Shown here piece after piece: positions 23,169 to 31,306 of a stretch of 64,000 nt of DNA. The notes below the pieces were generated by a model. The model did no database searches. It was not told the DNA's origin and saw only the letters and a list, made by a program, of their open reading frames with translations. A program made the translations under genes and the position numbers. The first letter of the stretch is position 1. Each line of letters opens with the position of its first letter. The stretch is from Acidobacteriota bacterium (GTDB lineage Bacteria > Acidobacteriota > Terriglobia > Bryobacterales > Bryobacteraceae), in NCBI GenBank assembly GCA_947470805.1, contig CANIVU010000028.1:1-64000 (forward strand), written 5' to 3'.

Positions 23169-24683
23169 TCAGCCCCAGTAGCTGCGGTCGAGGCTGCGGT
23201 ATTGGATGGCTTCGGCGAGGTGCTTGGCGAGGACGCGGTCGGCGTTATCGAGGTCGGCGATGGTGCGGGCGACTTTGAGGAGACGGTCGTGGGCGCGGGC
23301 GCTCAAGCCCATCTTTTTCATGGCTAGTTCGAGGGTGCGTTCGCCGGCTTCGTCGAGGGCGCAGAGCGGGCGGACCTGACTGGGAGGGAGGTTGGCGTTG
23401 TAGAAACCGCGGGCTTGCTGGCGGGCACGGGCGTTCAGGACGCGATCGCGCATGCGCTCGGAGGTGGTGCCGGTGTCGCTGGCGCGGAGCTCTTTGTAGG
23501 GTACGGCGGGGACTTCGACGTGGAGGTCGATGCGGTCCAATAGGGGCCCGCTGATTTTGCCGAGGTAGCGCTGGATGATGCCGCCGGTGCAGCGGCATTC
23601 GCGGCTGGCGTCGCCGTAGTAGCCGCAGGGACAGGGGTTCATGGCGGCGATTAGCATGAAGCGCGCGGGGAAGCGCATGGTGCCGGAGGTGCGGGCAATT
23701 GTCACGGCGCCTTCTTCGAGGGGCTGGCGGAGTTGCTCCAAGACGTTGCGGGCGAATTCGGGGAGTTCGTCCAGGAAGAGGACGCCGTTGTGGGCGAGGC
23801 TGGCTTCGCCGGGACGGGGCATACCGCTGCCGCCGCCGATGAGGCCGGCGTCGGACACGGTGTGGTGGGGCGAACGGAAGGGGCGGCGGCGGAGGAGGCC
23901 GGCGCCGGGTTTGAGCTGGCCGGCGACCGAGTGGATCTGGGTGGTTTCGAGGGCTTCGTCGAAGTCGAGCGGCGGGAGGATGCCGGCGAGGCGGCGGGCG
24001 AGCATGGTCTTTCCCGAGCCGGGAGGGCCGACGAGCAGGACGTTGTGGCCACCGGCGGCGGCGACTTCGCAGGCGCGTTTGGCGGTGGTCTGGCCGCGGA
24101 CGTCGGCGAAATCGGGAATGGTGTTGGCCCCGTCGGCATCGGCGGCGGGGTATTCGGCGGCAAACTCCTCCGGGGCGCGGAGGGCGGCGACGGCTTCGGC
24201 CAGATGGCGGACGCCGAGGACGCGGATGCCTTCGACGACGGCGGCTTCCGGGGCATTTTCCTTTGGCACGACGAGATAGCGCAGACCGCTGCGGCGGGCG
24301 CAGACGGCCATGGAGAGGGTGCCGCGAACGGGGCGGAGCGAGCCATCGAGCGACAGTTCGCCGGCAAAGGCGTGATGGTCACTGGGCTGGAGAGCGCCGG
24401 TGGCGCCCAGGATGCCGAGTGCCATGGGCAGGTCGAACCCGGCGCCCTCCTTACGGACGTTGGCGGGGGCGAGGTTGATGGTGACGGCTTTGGCGGGATA
24501 GCCGAAGCCCGAGTTCATGAGCGCCGATTTGATGCGTTCGCGGCTTTCGCGGACGGCGAGATCGGGCATGCCGACGGTGATGAAGTCACGGGCGGATCCG
24601 GACGGGTAGAGGTCCACCTCCACGTCGATGAGGTGAGCGTCGATGCCGAAGACCGCCGCGGTTCGCGTCCGGAAGAGTCCCAT
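23169..24683 (-). CDS. comM: YifB/ComM family Mg-chelatase-like AAA+ ATPase
   Basis: 504 residues from ATG 24683 (MGLFRTRTAAVFGI, the conserved family start; a GTG 36 bases upstream is less likely). The N-terminal Lon-protease-S5-like domain (~1-165) includes FITVGMPDLAVRESRERIK and INLAPANVRKEGAGFDLPMAL. The AAA+ domain has Walker A GPPGSGKTMLARRLAG (~215) and Walker B GVLFLDELPEF. A zinc-like cluster CPCGYYGDASRECRC and the C-terminal Mg-chelatase-C helical domain ending SLDRSYWG complete it. ComM is a hexameric helicase that promotes branch migration during natural transformation. A diverged copy of its 3' end lies at 20451-20718, which makes this an insertion hot-spot candidate. Confidence 0.95.
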   Translation of the reverse strand: MGLFRTRTAAVFGIDAHLIDVEVDLYPSGSARDFITVGMPDLAVRESRERIKSALMNSGFGYPAKAVTINLAPANVRKEGAGFDLPMALGILGATGALQPSDHHAFAGELSLDGSLRPVRGTLSMAVCARRSGLRYLVVPKENAPEAAVVEGIRVLGVRHLAEAVAALRAPEEFAAEYPAADADGANTIPDFADVRGQTTAKRACEVAAAGGHNVLLVGPPGSGKTMLARRLAGILPPLDFDEALETTQIHSVAGQLKPGAGLLRRRPFRSPHHTVSDAGLIGGGSGMPRPGEASLAHNGVLFLDELPEFARNVLEQLRQPLEEGAVTIARTSGTMRFPARFMLIAAMNPCPCGYYGDASRECRCTGGIIQRYLGKISGPLLDRIDLHVEVPAVPYKELRASDTGTTSERMRDRVLNARARQQARGFYNANLPPSQVRPLCALDEAGERTLELAMKKMGLSARAHDRLLKVARTIADLDNADRVLAKHLAEAIQYRSLDRSYWG

Positions 24684-24749
24684 ATTAGTGGAGTGGGCGA
24701 CGGAGGCGAAAGTTCTCAACTATCGCGCAGACAATCGTACTTACGGGAG

Positions 24750-25589
24750 TTACTCGACGCGGAAGGTGTGTTTCGTCTCCGATTGCTGGGAGCCGACGGC
24801 GTCGCGGATACGGAGGGCGATGGTATATTCGCCGGGGTCGAGATCCTTGGTGAGTTGGAGGCTGAGGGCGCCGAGGAGGTAGCGGCGCGGGTAGAACGAT
24901 TTGCCGGTTTCGTTGGCGGCCTCCTCCTGTTTGAAAAGGCTTTCGCCGTTGGCGCGGAAGACCTCGATGCCGTAGCCGACCTGGAAGGCGTTCCCTTCCC
25001 CGAGCTTGTAGCCGGCAAATTCAAAACGGGCCCAGACCATATCGCCCTGCTTGTAGGCAGGCACGGTTAGGGCTTCGGGGGCGTCTTCAGAACGCAGGAA
25101 ACGAAAGCGGAGCGGCTGGAGGGTAGTGACGGTGGCGAGGTTGAGACCGCGGGTTTGGAAGGGGACGGTGAGGGCGGCTTTCGTCGAGCCAACGTGATCG
25201 ACGGCGGTGAGACGGATTTCGGCGGCGGCGGTGGCGAGGGCTTGCGGGAGGGGCAGTTCCAGGCGGATGCGAGGACGCCATTTTTTGTCTTCGGGCGCGA
25301 GGTCGACTTTGACATCGCCTTTTTGGGGCGCGGTCATGGCGAGGCCGGCAGCGTCGAAGGCCTGGCACTCCCAGGAGAGATTGAGCTTCAGATCCTCGTC
25401 GCCGGAGGGTTTGAAGCCGGCGATGTCGAAGCTGAGGAAAATGGACTCGGCGCTGGCGAAGGCGAACGATTTGGCAACGGCGGGGCCGCCGTCAAACTGG
25501 GCGAGTTGCGGCTGGACGATCGCCAACTCGGCCACCAGTTCGGCGTGGGAGGCGAGCGCGAGGATCAGGAGGGCGCCGGGCAGACGCAC
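24750..25589 (-). CDS. Exported protein of unknown function
   Basis: 279 residues from a GTG start, with signal peptide MRLPGALLILALASHAELVA. The mature part looks like two beta-sandwich repeats: residues ~45-145 (IFLSFDIAGFKPSGDEDLKL, RIRLELPLPQALA) and ~175-275 (VWARFEFAGYKLGEGNAFQV, DLDPGEYTIALRIRDAVG). Both have an (F/Y)-x-(I/F)-A-G-(F/Y)-K motif, so an internal duplication is likely. The start is five bases after the stop of the lipoprotein gene upstream on the minus strand, so they form one unit. No catalytic motifs are visible; the family is not recognised. Confidence 0.7.
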   Translation of the reverse strand: MRLPGALLILALASHAELVAELAIVQPQLAQFDGGPAVAKSFAFASAESIFLSFDIAGFKPSGDEDLKLNLSWECQAFDAAGLAMTAPQKGDVKVDLAPEDKKWRPRIRLELPLPQALATAAAEIRLTAVDHVGSTKAALTVPFQTRGLNLATVTTLQPLRFRFLRSEDAPEALTVPAYKQGDMVWARFEFAGYKLGEGNAFQVGYGIEVFRANGESLFKQEEAANETGKSFYPRRYLLGALSLQLTKDLDPGEYTIALRIRDAVGSQQSETKHTFRVE

Positions 25590-25594
25590 GGTGG

Positions 25595-26113
25595 CTAGAT
25601 TCCTTTTTTGTCGGCAGGCAGGGAGGGCGGCGGCGCCAGTGTGGCCGGGATTTCGATGAAGGCGATCTGTTCATTGTCGGCCATCGAGTTATCGACCACT
25701 TCCAGTTTATACGTGCCGACCGGAACGTCGAAGTAGATCATGCCTTCTTCGGTGAGTGCGGGCTGCATGCGACGGATCATCCCCATCCAACGCGTGTTGC
25801 CTTCCATTTCCATGATTTCGGAGATCTCGTTCCCAGCCGCATCGTGGAGGCGCAGCATCGGGATGGAGATCTCCTCAGCACCCGAGTTGGTGACCGTGAT
25901 GTGGATCTGCAGTACGCGATTCTTCGGGGGCTGCTTCAATCCTGCCACCTCTGCCTGCCAGTTGGCATCAATGACCTGGTAGGAGAGCTTTCCTACCTGC
26001 ACTTTCTCTCCAATCGGCAACGTGAGCGCTTTGGTTTTCGAGGAACAACCTGCGGAAGTGAGCAAAAAAGCACTGATGGAGATCAGCATGAACGCGCGAA
26101 GTGACATCGGCAT
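25595..26113 (-). CDS. Lipoprotein of unknown function
   Basis: 172 residues. The signal peptide ends in a lipobox, FLLTSAGC, around residue 22, so the mature protein should be anchored by lipidated Cys. The rest is a single beta-sandwich-like domain (KVQVGKLSYQVIDANWQA, RVLQIHITVTNSGAEEISIP, MIYFDVPVGTYKLEVVDNS) resembling DUF4352-type Ig-like domains. The position of the phrase LQIHITVTNSG and the following hydrophobic strand fits that family, but assignment is tentative. First gene of a two-gene unit; divergent from the methyltransferase with 38 bases between starts. Confidence 0.75.
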   Translation of the reverse strand: MPMSLRAFMLISISAFLLTSAGCSSKTKALTLPIGEKVQVGKLSYQVIDANWQAEVAGLKQPPKNRVLQIHITVTNSGAEEISIPMLRLHDAAGNEISEIMEMEGNTRWMGMIRRMQPALTEEGMIYFDVPVGTYKLEVVDNSMADNEQIAFIEIPATLAPPPSLPADKKGI

Positions 26114-26151
26114 GGAAGTACGATCCTAGAATGGCGGGATTTGAAGTTATT

Positions 26152-26838
26152 ATGATTAGCTTGCGATATCAAATGCAAATATATCTTCTGGCGCTAACTC
26201 TCCTGAGTACTATGGCCTACGGGCAACGGGTGCAAGCCAGACACCCGGTAAGCGGGCGAGTGTTCGCGCCAGTGATGTCGGCCGCAGGTGCCGATTGGCT
26301 GGAGAGAAGCGAGCGGGAGAGCGAGGAAAACCCGACAAAAGCGGTGGCGCAACTGGGGTTGAAGCCGGGCATGACGGTGTGCGATCTGGGGGCCGGTACG
26401 GGGTACTACGCGGTACGGATGGCGCGGCTGGTGGGTGCGACGGGGAAGGTATACGCCGTCGATATTCAGCCGAAGATGCTGGAGTTGCTGGGTAAGCGGC
26501 TGGCGTCGGCGGGGATCAAGAATATCGAACCGGTGCTGGGGGCGGAGGCGGAGACGAACCTGCCGGTGGATTCGCAGGACCTGATCATTCTGGTGGATGT
26601 GTACCACGAGTTTTCGAAGCCGCAGGAGATGTTGCGGTCGATCCGGAGGTCGTTGAAGGCCGATGGGAGGCTGGTGCTGCTGGAGTTCCGGAAGGAAGAC
26701 ACGAGCGTACCGATCCGGCTGGAGCACAAGATGACGCTGGCCGAGGTGAAGGCCGAGACCGAGCCGGAAGGGTTCGTGATCGAAAAGGTTTTGGATACGC
26801 TGCCGTGGCAACACATGATCTTTTTGCGAAAGAAGTAA
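26152..26838 (+). CDS. Exported SAM-dependent methyltransferase
   Basis: 228 residues from ATG 26152, which gives a signal peptide (MISLRYQMQIYLLALTLLST, ending YGQ). The class I methyltransferase core is clear: motif I VCDLGAGTGYYAVRMARLVG (~76-95), acidic motif II VYAVDIQPKML, motif III-like DLIILVDVYHEF and motif IV-like LKADGRLVLLEFRKED. The substrate is unknown. A signal peptide on a SAM-dependent enzyme is odd, as SAM is cytosolic, but such predicted exported relatives recur in Acidobacteriota and Planctomycetota. The next gene starts three bases after its stop, so it is co-transcribed with oligogalacturonate lyase. Confidence 0.85.
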   Translation: MISLRYQMQIYLLALTLLSTMAYGQRVQARHPVSGRVFAPVMSAAGADWLERSERESEENPTKAVAQLGLKPGMTVCDLGAGTGYYAVRMARLVGATGKVYAVDIQPKMLELLGKRLASAGIKNIEPVLGAEAETNLPVDSQDLIILVDVYHEFSKPQEMLRSIRRSLKADGRLVLLEFRKEDTSVPIRLEHKMTLAEVKAETEPEGFVIEKVLDTLPWQHMIFLRKK

Positions 26839-26841
26839 AAG

Positions 26842-27960
26842 ATGGCCAAAGGCGAGTTTTTCCCTTCGGAACTGCGGCGGCAGCGCGACCGGATGACGGG
26901 CGTGGAGGTGCTGCAGATGACGGCGGGCGCGGCGATCAACCACGCGACATATTTCCTGCAGCCGTCGTTCACGCCCGATGGGCGGACGATGCTGTTCATC
27001 TCCAACCGGACGGGCGGCTGGCAGCTGTTCGCGGTGACGGAGTTTCCGGGCGGAACCATTCGGCAGTTGACCGAAGGGGCGCCGATTCATCCGTTTTCGC
27101 CGGCGATTTCGCGGGATGGGGCCGGCGTGTTCTTTGTGCGGGGCGCGGGGATTTGGCGGCTGGAATTGGACACGCTGGCGGAGAGTTGCGTGGTGGATTT
27201 CGGGGCCGGGTCAATGGGCGAGCCGTCGCTTGACGCAGTGGGCGAATGGCTGGTGGCGGCGATCAAGAAGGATGGGCAATCGGGGCTGGCGGTAGGGCGC
27301 GTGGATGGGACGGGTTGGCACATCATTCCGTACCCGCGCACGGTGATCCATCCGCAGTTTCATCCGTTGGAGCCGGAGTGGATTGAGTTCGCCGGGGACC
27401 CGGCGCCGCGCATGCACCGCGTGCGGCGCGACGGCACGGCGATGGAGTGTTTGTTCACGCACGACAACGACTATTTCGTGGTGCACGAGACGTTTTTGGG
27501 GCAGACCGGGAACGTGGTGTATACGGTGTGGCCGCGGGCGCTCCGGGTGATGGATTGGAAGACGCGGGAGCACCGGACGATTTGCGAGTTCCATGCGTGG
27601 CACATTACCCCGAACCACGACGGGAGTAAGGTGCTGTGCGATACGAATCATCCCGATGAGGGGATCTTTGAGATTGATGTGGCGACTGGGGAGCGGAAGC
27701 AGATCTGCGTGTCGGAGGCGTCGAGCGGGGGATCGCAGTGGAAAACGGGCCGGTATGCGTTGGCGGCGGATTTCGCGGCGGCGCGGAGCGGGGCGGCTGG
27801 GGGCGGGACGTTAAGTTGGATGGAGGCGGGGACGGACACGGTGTACGGGCCACAGTGGACCCACCCGCACCCGTCCTATTCGCCGGACGAGAGACTGGTG
27901 GTCTTCGCCAGCGATAGGACGGGGTCCACGCAGGTGTACGTCGCCGGGGTGCCGGATTAG
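26842..27960 (+). CDS. ogl: Oligogalacturonate lyase (PL22, beta-propeller)
   Basis: 372 residues, no signal peptide, consistent with the cytoplasmic family. Propeller blades recur as W/F-rich repeats: SFTPDGRTMLFISNRTGGWQ, PAISRDGAGVFFVRG, HITPNHDGSKVLCDTNHPDE and SYSPDERLVVFASDRTGS. The metal/catalytic cluster of PL22, Q-x-x-H-x-H, is present as QWTHPH near residue 336, and a further His sits in HITPNHDG. The enzyme degrades unsaturated oligogalacturonides, the intracellular end of pectin breakdown, to 5-keto-4-deoxyuronate. Transcribed with the exported methyltransferase. No other pectin gene is in the window, so pathway context is limited. The end overlaps the convergent HDOD gene by 4 bases. 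Confidence 0.9.
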   Translation: MAKGEFFPSELRRQRDRMTGVEVLQMTAGAAINHATYFLQPSFTPDGRTMLFISNRTGGWQLFAVTEFPGGTIRQLTEGAPIHPFSPAISRDGAGVFFVRGAGIWRLELDTLAESCVVDFGAGSMGEPSLDAVGEWLVAAIKKDGQSGLAVGRVDGTGWHIIPYPRTVIHPQFHPLEPEWIEFAGDPAPRMHRVRRDGTAMECLFTHDNDYFVVHETFLGQTGNVVYTVWPRALRVMDWKTREHRTICEFHAWHITPNHDGSKVLCDTNHPDEGIFEIDVATGERKQICVSEASSGGSQWKTGRYALAADFAAARSGAAGGGTLSWMEAGTDTVYGPQWTHPHPSYSPDERLVVFASDRTGSTQVYVAGVPD

Positions 27961-28823
27961 AGAATGCCGCGGATGGCTTCCATTTCCTGATCGAAGGATT
28001 TGAGGATTTTTTCGCATTTATCGCCGAGGCCGAAGGCCTGGAGATAGGGCGCGGGATCGGTGACATCGCGGTCATCGGCGACGGCGGTGATGCCGAGGGC
28101 GTTGACCGTGAAATCGGCCAGTTGCAGGGCGCGGCTGAGAGCGGTGAGGCCGGGGGCGGTGGCATCGGCATCGGGGTTGTGATGGAACCGGGCGGCGACC
28201 TGGACGGGGATGGGGAGCTTCCAGTTTTCCAGTACTTTCTGGGAAAGTTCGGCGTGGGAGAAGCCGAGCTGGATGATTTCGACGTCGTAGAGTTCGCGGC
28301 TTTCGCGCTTGGATTCGGCGATGACGTTGGCGTATTCTTCCGGGCAGGTAACGGCGAGGAGGAGCTTGCCGACGTCGTGGAGCAGGCCGGCGACGAAGGC
28401 GCCTTCGGCGTATTCGACGGTCATGTTTTGTACGATGAGATCGCTCATGTTGGCGACGGCGACGGCGTGGAGATTGAACTGTTTGGTGGACCAGCCGGCG
28501 GGGAGCTTCAGTTGCGCCATCATGTTGCAGACGGAGAGGCCGAGGACGATATTGCGGAGACGATTGGTGCCGAGAATGGTAATGGCGTGGCGCACGCTGG
28601 AGACGGTGCCCATGCGGCCATAGGCAGCCGAATTCACCATCCGCATCACGTTGCCCGTGAGGACGGTGTCCTTCTCGATCCAATCGGCCAGCTCAGTGAC
28701 CATGATGTCGTCTTTGGCCAGGCTGGCCAGTAGTTTGGTGAGGACCGGGCTGAACGGGGGAAGTTTGCCGATCCCTTCGAGGGCTTTGTCGCGTAGGTGG
28801 GTGGGTGCAAGGATGGAGGACAT
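27957..28823 (-). CDS. HDOD domain signalling protein
   Basis: 288 residues, no signal peptide. The HDOD fold spans ~15-215: LPPFSPVLTKLLASLAKDD at the start, ELADWIEKDTVLTGNVMRMV, SSVRHAITILGTNRLRNIVL, then EGAFVAGLLHDVGKLLLAV and LGFSHAELSQKVLENWKLP. The HD-like HDVGK motif is retained, although HDOD proteins generally lack the full catalytic HD set. Such proteins act in bacterial signalling networks. No GGDEF, EAL or receiver domain is fused. Single gene, divergent from the ABC transporter gene (48 bases between start codons). Confidence 0.9.
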   Translation of the reverse strand: MSSILAPTHLRDKALEGIGKLPPFSPVLTKLLASLAKDDIMVTELADWIEKDTVLTGNVMRMVNSAAYGRMGTVSSVRHAITILGTNRLRNIVLGLSVCNMMAQLKLPAGWSTKQFNLHAVAVANMSDLIVQNMTVEYAEGAFVAGLLHDVGKLLLAVTCPEEYANVIAESKRESRELYDVEIIQLGFSHAELSQKVLENWKLPIPVQVAARFHHNPDADATAPGLTALSRALQLADFTVNALGITAVADDRDVTDPAPYLQAFGLGDKCEKILKSFDQEMEAIRGIL

Positions 28824-28871
28824 ACTCCCTTCTCTCTTCGGCGAAGGAGGAGAAAGTCTTACACTGGGAAA

Positions 28872-29687
28872 GTGAACCCAGAGTTTATTCCCGAGGGCGG
28901 ACGGGAAGTGGACCTACCACCACCGCCGCCGGTGGTGACGACGTCCGCGATCGCCGTGCGCGACTTACGGAAATACTATGGGAGTAAGGCGGCGGTGGAC
29001 GGCCTTACCCTACAGGTTCCGCGCGGCTGTTTCTTCGGGTTTCTGGGCCCGAACGGGGCAGGCAAAACCACTACCATCCGGATGCTGATGGGAGTAAATA
29101 CGCCGACTTCCGGGGAGATTGAAGTGTTGGGATTGCGCATGCCGGAGCAGGGCGTGGCGATCAAGCGGCAGATCGGACTAGTGCCGGAAGATACGTTGCT
29201 TTTCGACCATTTGACGGCGCAGGAATATATGGAATTCACGGGGCGCATCTACGGGTTGCCGGCGGCGATGACGCGGGAGCGGATGCGGGAGTTGTTGGCG
29301 CTATTTGAAATGGACGGGCAGGGGCGGAAGCTGATTGGCGAGTATTCCAAGGGGATGCGGAAGCGAGTGGCGATGGCGGCGGCGTTGCTGCACCGGCCGC
29401 AGTTGTTTCTGATGGACGAGCCGTTTGAGGGCGTGGACGCGGTGGGCGCGCGGTTAATGAAGGACATTTTGTTGGACCTGGTAGGCAAGGGGGCGACGAT
29501 TTTCCTAACCTCGCACGTGCTGGAGGTGGTGGAGCGGTTGTGCGACCGGGTGGCGATTATCAGTCAGGGGCGACTGGTGGTGGACGATACGATGGCCAAT
29601 TTGCGGGGCGGGACCGAGTCGTTGGAAGAGATTTTTGTGCGGGTAGTGGGCGGAGCGCGGAGTACCGAAAATCTGGAGTGGCTGTAG
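28872..29687 (+). CDS. ABC transporter ATP-binding protein
   Basis: 271 residues from GTG 28872, chosen because it starts MNPEFIPEGG ahead of the ATPase core; earlier codons overlap the promoter region. Walker A GPNGAGKTTTIRMLMG (~58-73), Q-loop region RQIGLVPEDTLLFDH, signature EYSKGMRKRVAMAAALL (YSKGM for LSGGQ, common in ABC-2 exporters), Walker B LFLMDEPFEGVD and H-loop LTSHVLEV are all present. It energises an ABC-2 type exporter in the inner membrane; the permease follows with a one-base overlap (tagtg). The substrate is unknown. First gene of a five-gene overlapping operon. Confidence 0.93.
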   Translation: MNPEFIPEGGREVDLPPPPPVVTTSAIAVRDLRKYYGSKAAVDGLTLQVPRGCFFGFLGPNGAGKTTTIRMLMGVNTPTSGEIEVLGLRMPEQGVAIKRQIGLVPEDTLLFDHLTAQEYMEFTGRIYGLPAAMTRERMRELLALFEMDGQGRKLIGEYSKGMRKRVAMAAALLHRPQLFLMDEPFEGVDAVGARLMKDILLDLVGKGATIFLTSHVLEVVERLCDRVAIISQGRLVVDDTMANLRGGTESLEEIFVRVVGGARSTENLEWL

Positions 29688-31306
29688 TGGAGCAACTGGG
29701 GCCGCTGCGCGCGATTGTGTGGGCGCAGTGGGCGACCTCGCGGAATTTCTATATGCGCGCCAACAAGGGCGGGCTGGTGTTGAAGTGGCTGATGGGGCTG
29801 GTGTGGTACGGCGTTTGGGCGCTGGGGGCGGTGGGCGCGGGGTACGTCGTGAGCGGGCGGGTGCCGATGGCGATTGTGGAACGGGCGCTGCCAGGGGCGC
29901 TGTTTCTGGTGTTCTTTTTCTGGCAGTTGTTTCCGATTATTCTGGCCTCGCAGGGTGCGTTTCTAGACATGCGGCGGCTGCTGGTGTATCCGATTCCGGA
30001 GAGCCAGATGTTTGCGTTGGAAGTGGCTCTGCGGGTGACGACGGCGGTTGAGATGTTGCTGGTTTGCCTGGGCCTGATGGTGGGGCTGTGGTGCAACCCG
30101 GAGGTGCGGGTGTGGGCGCCGCTGGTGATTGTGGTGTTCATCGTATTCAACCTGTTTCTGGCCACGGGCGTGAAGGCGCTGATGGAGCGGTGGTTCAAGA
30201 AGAAGGGCGTGCGCGAGTTGATGATGGTGTTTTTCCTGGGGCTGATTCTGGTGCCGCAACTGTTCGCGGCGGGGCTGCAGGAGGGCGTGCCGAACCAGTT
30301 CGCGTTTTTGGAGAAGTTCGCGGTGGTGATGCGGGTGACGCCGTGGATTGCGGTGGGGGCGCTGGCGTTGGGGAAGGGCGGCGGGTTGGCGGTGGCGTCG
30401 TTGACGGCATCGACGGGGTTGGCGTATCTGTTTGCGCGAATTCAGTTTGCCAGGTCGTTGCGGTTGGAGGAGGGGGAGGGGGACGGGCAGCGCAAGGCGG
30501 AGAAGGCCGAATCGACGTGGTTCGACGCGGTGGTGCGGTGGCCGGGTGTCGTGCTGATGGACCCGGTGGCCGCAGTGGTGGAGAAGGATCTGCGGACGCT
30601 GACGCGTTCGCCACGGTTCCGGTTGATCTTCATGATGGCGAGCACGTTCGGAGCGGTGCTGTGGCTGCCACAGGCGCTGCGCAGCAAGGGCGGGTGGATG
30701 GCGAACAACTACATCACCATGGCCGCGCTGTATGGAATTCTGGTGCTGGGCGAGGTGCTGTATTGGAACGTGTTCGGGTTTGAGCGGGCCGGGGCGCAGC
30801 AGTGGTTTGCGACCCCGATTGGGTTCCGCGATGTGCTGCGGGCGAAGAACATGGTGGCAATTTTCTTCACAGTGCTGACGATCTCAATTTTGTCGGCGAT
30901 TGCGATGGTGTTGCCGATTGGGGCGGGGGTGGCGCAGGTGGCCGATGCGTTGGCGGCGGCGGCGGTGTTTTTGGTTTCGGTGATGAGCGGGGGGAATTTG
31001 ACGAGTGTCTATATGCCGCGGCCGATTGACGCCGACCAGGCATGGCGGAACAACGCGAGCAAGACACAGTTTATGCTGCTGGCGGCCTATCCGGTGCTGA
31101 CGATTCCGGTGGCGTTGGCGCATTTGGCGCGGTGGGCAACGGATAACTATTGGGCCTACCACGGGGTGCTGGCGGTGGCCTTTGTGGTGGCGCTTTGTTT
31201 TTATCATGTGGCGACGGAGACGGCGGTGGAGGTGGCGGAGGCGCGGAAAGAAAATATTGTAGCGGCGCTGTCGCGGACCGATGGTCCGGTGTCTATCAGT
31301 ACATGA
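29687..31306 (+). CDS. ABC-2 type transporter permease
   Basis: 539 residues from GTG 29687, which shares a base with the stop of the ATPase gene. Roughly 10-12 hydrophobic segments occur in two blocks (~35-330 and ~380-530), e.g. LVWYGVWALGAVGAGYVV, ALFLVFFFWQLFPIILAS, ISILSAIAMVLPIGAGV. A charged cytoplasmic loop lies between (~265-300, GEGDGQRKAEKAESTWFD). No ATPase motif. It is the membrane partner of the preceding ATPase. Length and topology fit exporter permeases of the ABC-2 group rather than importers. Its end overlaps the next gene by four bases (ATGA). Confidence 0.85.
   Translation: MEQLGPLRAIVWAQWATSRNFYMRANKGGLVLKWLMGLVWYGVWALGAVGAGYVVSGRVPMAIVERALPGALFLVFFFWQLFPIILASQGAFLDMRRLLVYPIPESQMFALEVALRVTTAVEMLLVCLGLMVGLWCNPEVRVWAPLVIVVFIVFNLFLATGVKALMERWFKKKGVRELMMVFFLGLILVPQLFAAGLQEGVPNQFAFLEKFAVVMRVTPWIAVGALALGKGGGLAVASLTASTGLAYLFARIQFARSLRLEEGEGDGQRKAEKAESTWFDAVVRWPGVVLMDPVAAVVEKDLRTLTRSPRFRLIFMMASTFGAVLWLPQALRSKGGWMANNYITMAALYGILVLGEVLYWNVFGFERAGAQQWFATPIGFRDVLRAKNMVAIFFTVLTISILSAIAMVLPIGAGVAQVADALAAAAVFLVSVMSGGNLTSVYMPRPIDADQAWRNNASKTQFMLLAAYPVLTIPVALAHLARWATDNYWAYHGVLAVAFVVALCFYHVATETAVEVAEARKENIVAALSRTDGPVSIST

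Noticed and set aside
29540-29686. Upstream extension of the ABC permease
   Set aside because: Would overlap the ATPase gene by ~150 bases in another frame and gives no membrane segment; the tagtg junction at 29687 is the natural start.
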